Shown here in pieces: positions 61,516 to 64,000 of a DNA stretch of 64,000 nt. Source of the DNA: G963677085 sp963677085. GTDB taxonomy: Bacteria; Planctomycetota; Planctomycetia; Pirellulales; Thermoguttaceae. The stretch spans positions 248,001-312,000 of the forward strand of contig CAXXFH010000002.1 in the NCBI GenBank assembly GCA_963677085.2, in the 5' to 3' direction. Position 1 is the stretch's first letter. Each line of letters begins with the position of its first letter. The notes below the pieces were generated by a model that was not told the DNA's origin, searched no databases, and was given only the letters and a program-made list of their open reading frames with translations. The translations under genes and the position numbers were made by a program.

Positions 61516-62379
61516 TTATGAAATCGCCTCTGTTAAGGTGTTCAGGATGTTATCCATTGCGGCGCTGGTTCGGTCGAGCAGGCCGTCGGAGTACGGGAGC
61601 ATTTCGGCGACGAGCGTTTTGTCGTAGCCCACGTTGTGCAGGGCTGCCATTGTGGCCGCCCAGGGCACGTCGCCTTCGCCCAACTCGCAAAAGGAATATT
61701 GTCCCTGCCAGCCGAACTCCTCGCGAAAGCCTTTCACGTGCACCCGTTTGACGCGCGGACCGAGCAACTCGATCCAATGCGGTGGATACTGGTGGTAACG
61801 CAATAAATTGCCGACGTCGAGGTAAACTCCAAGGCGGTTGCTGCCGAACGAATCGACGAAGTCGGCGAACTCCAGCGGAGAACAGAAGAGGCCGTTCCAG
61901 ACGTTTTCGAGGCAGAGGTCTACCTCGACGAGTTCGGCCACGTCGAGCAGTTGCGTCACCGCGTCGCGTGCTCGTTGCACGGCCCGGTCATAGCGAATGA
62001 TTTCGTTCGGTACGATGGGACTCGTCACCACCCCGGGCACAAAGAGCATGGCCTGACAACCGAGCCAAGCAGCCCGCCGAAGTGCTTCGCGGTGGAGCTC
62101 AATGGCGCGTTGGCGGACTTCGCCGTCGTTGCTCGTGGGATTGAAGGCCCAACTCATTCCGCTGGCCAGCGTCTCGACAATCAGGCCGGACTGGTCGATT
62201 TGGCGTCGAACGGCCTTGCACTCGGTTTGGGAAGTCAGGGGTGTAAGCACGCCCTCGGGCGCCATACACAGTTCCAGCCCGGCGAACCCGGCAGTCTTGG
62301 CTGCGGAAAGGGCCTTGTCAATCGAATGCGTCCCCGCCAGGCCGTCCTGCATCGACCAGTAACTGATACACTTGATCAT
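61516..62379 (-). CDS. Sugar-phosphate isomerase/epimerase (xylose-isomerase-like TIM barrel)
   Basis: A 287-residue AP-endonuclease-2-fold protein; AGGAG precedes ATG 62379. Motifs: GFAGLELCMAPEGVL with metal Glu, DLCLENVWN, GVYLDVGNLLRY (Asp ligand) and VAEMLPYSD with the last Glu. The fold acts on keto-sugars as isomerase, 3-epimerase or, in some lineages, 3-keto-glycoside lyase. First gene of the leftward sugar group, facing the AraC-type regulator. Confidence 0.93.
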   Translation of the reverse strand: MIKCISYWSMQDGLAGTHSIDKALSAAKTAGFAGLELCMAPEGVLTPLTSQTECKAVRRQIDQSGLIVETLASGMSWAFNPTSNDGEVRQRAIELHREALRRAAWLGCQAMLFVPGVVTSPIVPNEIIRYDRAVQRARDAVTQLLDVAELVEVDLCLENVWNGLFCSPLEFADFVDSFGSNRLGVYLDVGNLLRYHQYPPHWIELLGPRVKRVHVKGFREEFGWQGQYSFCELGEGDVPWAATMAALHNVGYDKTLVAEMLPYSDGLLDRTSAAMDNILNTLTEAIS

Positions 62380-62733
62380 CGCCAAGCTCCTGGAGGTGGG
62401 GTGGGAGTTGGGGGAAAGGCGTTGGGAGTAAGGAGTTGCGAGGGATTCAGTGAGAGGCGTGGTCGGTTCGGTGACCACGGCCCCGGCAGCAGATCTCCAT
62501 TTGCCCTCCATTTTGTGACGCAATCCGAACCGCATCAATGATGATGTGCGTCAATCTGCTTATGGTTTTCCGTCACAGCGTTCGTTGCGGCTACCACGGC
62601 TCTCTGTTAATACTCAGCGGCGTTTTGTGGTATAATCTGCCTGACGCCACTGGGGGATCGAGCAGTCTTTATCCGTAGGTTTTACGAATATACGGCGAAT
62701 TCTCCGGTTTCTTCCTCCGTCGGGACCGACACT
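62380..62733. other. Divergent regulatory region
   Basis: About 350 bp between the leftward sugar operon and the rightward regulator. It contains the extended -10 promoter at 62631 and should contain the regulator's own binding sites; I could not single out a direct repeat pair. Confidence 0.5.
62607..62636 (+). promoter_or_regulatory. Extended -10 promoter of the XylR-type regulator
   Basis: TGGTATAAT gives TG-n-TATAAT with the -10 at 62631-62636. Eighteen bp upstream is TTAATA (62607-62612), a 4/6 match to a -35. Transcription would start near 62643, leaving a 90-nt leader to 62734. Confidence 0.55.
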
Positions 62734-63924
62734 ATGGTCAAACGCTACAGGATTGCCCTGCTGATCGAATGGTCTCGCACCTACGGACGAGGGGTGCTCA
62801 GCGGGATTGCCCGATACGTCAAGGCGCACCACACCTGGAAGGTTTACCAGACCGAACGACGGCTGTGCGACGCGGCGCCCGGCTGGCTAAAAGGGTGGCA
62901 AGGCGACGGGGTTATTGCCCGAATTGAGAACGACGACCTCGTCAGGCAACTCCGGCGAATGAACCTACCGACGATCGACCTCTTCGAGCATCGTGGCAAC
63001 CACGGAATGCCGGCCGTGGTAACTGACAATCGTGCGATTGCCCAGTTGGCTGCCGAGCACCTCCTCGAACGTGGACTGCGACACTTCGCCTATTGTGGCC
63101 TGCCGGGCGTTTATTCGTCGGATGCACGCTGCGAGCACTTCGTCGAATATCTCGGCCGAGCGGGTTACGAGGTGAGTGTCTACGAGAACGCTCGGTCGCC
63201 CGGCGGGCGTTTCATCGCGGCCACCGAAGACGACGAATTGCGGTGTGAAGCGGCGGTAGCGGCTTGGGTCGATTCGCTGCCCAAGCCCGTGGGCCTGATG
63301 GCCTGTAACGACGTCCGCGCGCACCAACTTCTCATGGTCTGCAACGATCGCAGTATCGCCGTGCCCGAGGAAGTGGCCGTCATCGGCGTGGATAACGACG
63401 AGTTGATTTGCGACCTGTGCCATCCGCCTCTTACGAGCATCAAGCAAAACCCGGAACGAGCCGGCTACGAGGCCGCCGCCCTGATGGATCGGCTACTAAG
63501 TGGCGACGCACCGCCGACGGAGCCGATCCTCATCGAACCGTTGGCCGTGGTAGCTCGGCAGTCGACCGACGTGGTGGCCGTCGGCGACGCGGACGTGGCC
63601 GCCGCGTTGCATTTCATTCGCGCCCATGCCGCCGATGGCATTCACGTCAGCGACATCCTCCGACACGTCCCCATCTCGCGCAGTACGCTCGAACGCCGTT
63701 TCACCAAGCTCCTCGGCCGTTCTCCCAAAGCCGAAATCCTTCGCATGCAGTTGGAACGCGTGAAACACTTGCTGTCGATGACCGACTACCCGTTAACAAA
63801 GGTGGCCGAACTAGCCGGGTTCAGCTACGTGGAGTCGATGTGCTACTGCTTCAAACGCACGTTCGGCCAAACGCCAGGGCAGTATCGAAGCGGCAATAAC
63901 GGAGACAATGGGGGCAATTCTTGA
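62734..63924 (+). CDS. XylR-type AraC-family transcriptional regulator
   Basis: A 396-residue regulator with a LacI/PBP-like sensor domain (~5-275) joined to two AraC helix-turn-helix motifs (~285-390). Sensor phrases: RIALLIEWSRTYGRGVLSGIARYV, VVTDNRAIAQLAAEHLLERG, VAVIGVDNDELICDLCHPPLTSI. DNA-binding: ISRSTLERRFTKLLGRSPKAEILRMQ and YPLTKVAELAGFSYVESMCYCFKRTFGQTPGQYR. This domain order is that of the xylose regulator XylR; the sugar bound here may be different. It most likely activates the divergent sugar gene group. Confidence 0.94.
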   Translation: MVKRYRIALLIEWSRTYGRGVLSGIARYVKAHHTWKVYQTERRLCDAAPGWLKGWQGDGVIARIENDDLVRQLRRMNLPTIDLFEHRGNHGMPAVVTDNRAIAQLAAEHLLERGLRHFAYCGLPGVYSSDARCEHFVEYLGRAGYEVSVYENARSPGGRFIAATEDDELRCEAAVAAWVDSLPKPVGLMACNDVRAHQLLMVCNDRSIAVPEEVAVIGVDNDELICDLCHPPLTSIKQNPERAGYEAAALMDRLLSGDAPPTEPILIEPLAVVARQSTDVVAVGDADVAAALHFIRAHAADGIHVSDILRHVPISRSTLERRFTKLLGRSPKAEILRMQLERVKHLLSMTDYPLTKVAELAGFSYVESMCYCFKRTFGQTPGQYRSGNNGDNGGNS

Positions 63925-63954
63925 CATTTGACGGGCAACCTCGTTGAAGTGTGC

Positions 63955-63971
63955 CACGGGCTCAGCCCGTG
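63955..63971. repeat. Small palindrome at right edge
   Basis: CACGGGCT-C-AGCCCGTG, arms of 8 bp. Same core (CACGGGC/GCCCGTG) as the hairpin at 19878-19901. It lies 30 bp after the regulator stop and may help end transcription. Confidence 0.5.
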
Positions 63972-64000
63972 CCTTTGGAGAACTGGCGAGCAGGCAATCC

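Overview
The window looks like chromosomal DNA of a planctomycete, most likely of the Pirellulales/Planctomycetales type. The evidence is the gene mix: two DUF1559 pseudopilin-like proteins, three PEP-CTERM proteins, a secreted sulfatase, leucine-rich repeats with the TDEG signature, Tat-exported Gfo/Idh/MocA oxidoreductases, an exported galactose mutarotase, DUF4838, a secreted SGNH hydrolase, a Cys-rich secreted protein and an OprP-type porin. GC content is moderately high, genes are loosely packed on both strands, and intergenic DNA is full of short palindromic repeats. I see no rRNA, tRNA, CRISPR array, prophage or transposase gene.

Layout. 1-9.4 kb: HEAT mini-protein, secreted protein, esterase and PfkB kinase pair, Flp pilin, lipoprotein, SGNH hydrolase and a PAS-rich histidine kinase. 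9.4-19 kb: PstS-like binding protein, Tat aldo/keto reductase, exported mutarotase, DsrE-type lipoprotein, an ApbE-DUF2271 fusion coupled to a PepSY membrane protein, and a thioredoxin-NHL protein. 19.3-25.0 kb: a co-oriented set of three NifX/ORP-like small proteins, a DUF89 protein, two MinD-type ATPases each with a two-cluster ferredoxin insert, and a metallo-beta-lactamase-fold hydrolase, closed by a hairpin. 25-28 kb: Cys-rich secreted protein and porin. 28.6-34.6 kb: gltBD behind a long leader with a 10-bp closing stem. 34.6-45 kb: secreted glycosidase-like protein, PEP-CTERM and DUF1559 proteins, sulfatase, GntR/FadR regulator. 45-52 kb: SulP transporter, LRR protein, and rmlD-SDR divergent from galE-rmlC-like. 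52-64 kb: lipoprotein, then a leftward sugar-catabolism group (four Gfo/Idh/MocA proteins, a VOC protein, DUF4838, an NAD epimerase, a TIM-barrel isomerase) divergent from a XylR-type AraC regulator.

Two things stand out. The 19.3-25.0 kb set resembles in content the 'orange protein' (ORP) clusters of anaerobic sulfate reducers, but with DUF89 and MBL-fold proteins added and no sigma-54 regulator seen; I infer a metal or metal-sulfur cofactor assembly system. The window also carries at least six families of short inverted-repeat elements, two of which appear to have inserted in frame inside protein-coding genes (the PepSY protein and a Gfo/Idh signal peptide). All assignments come from reading the sequence; no database search was run.
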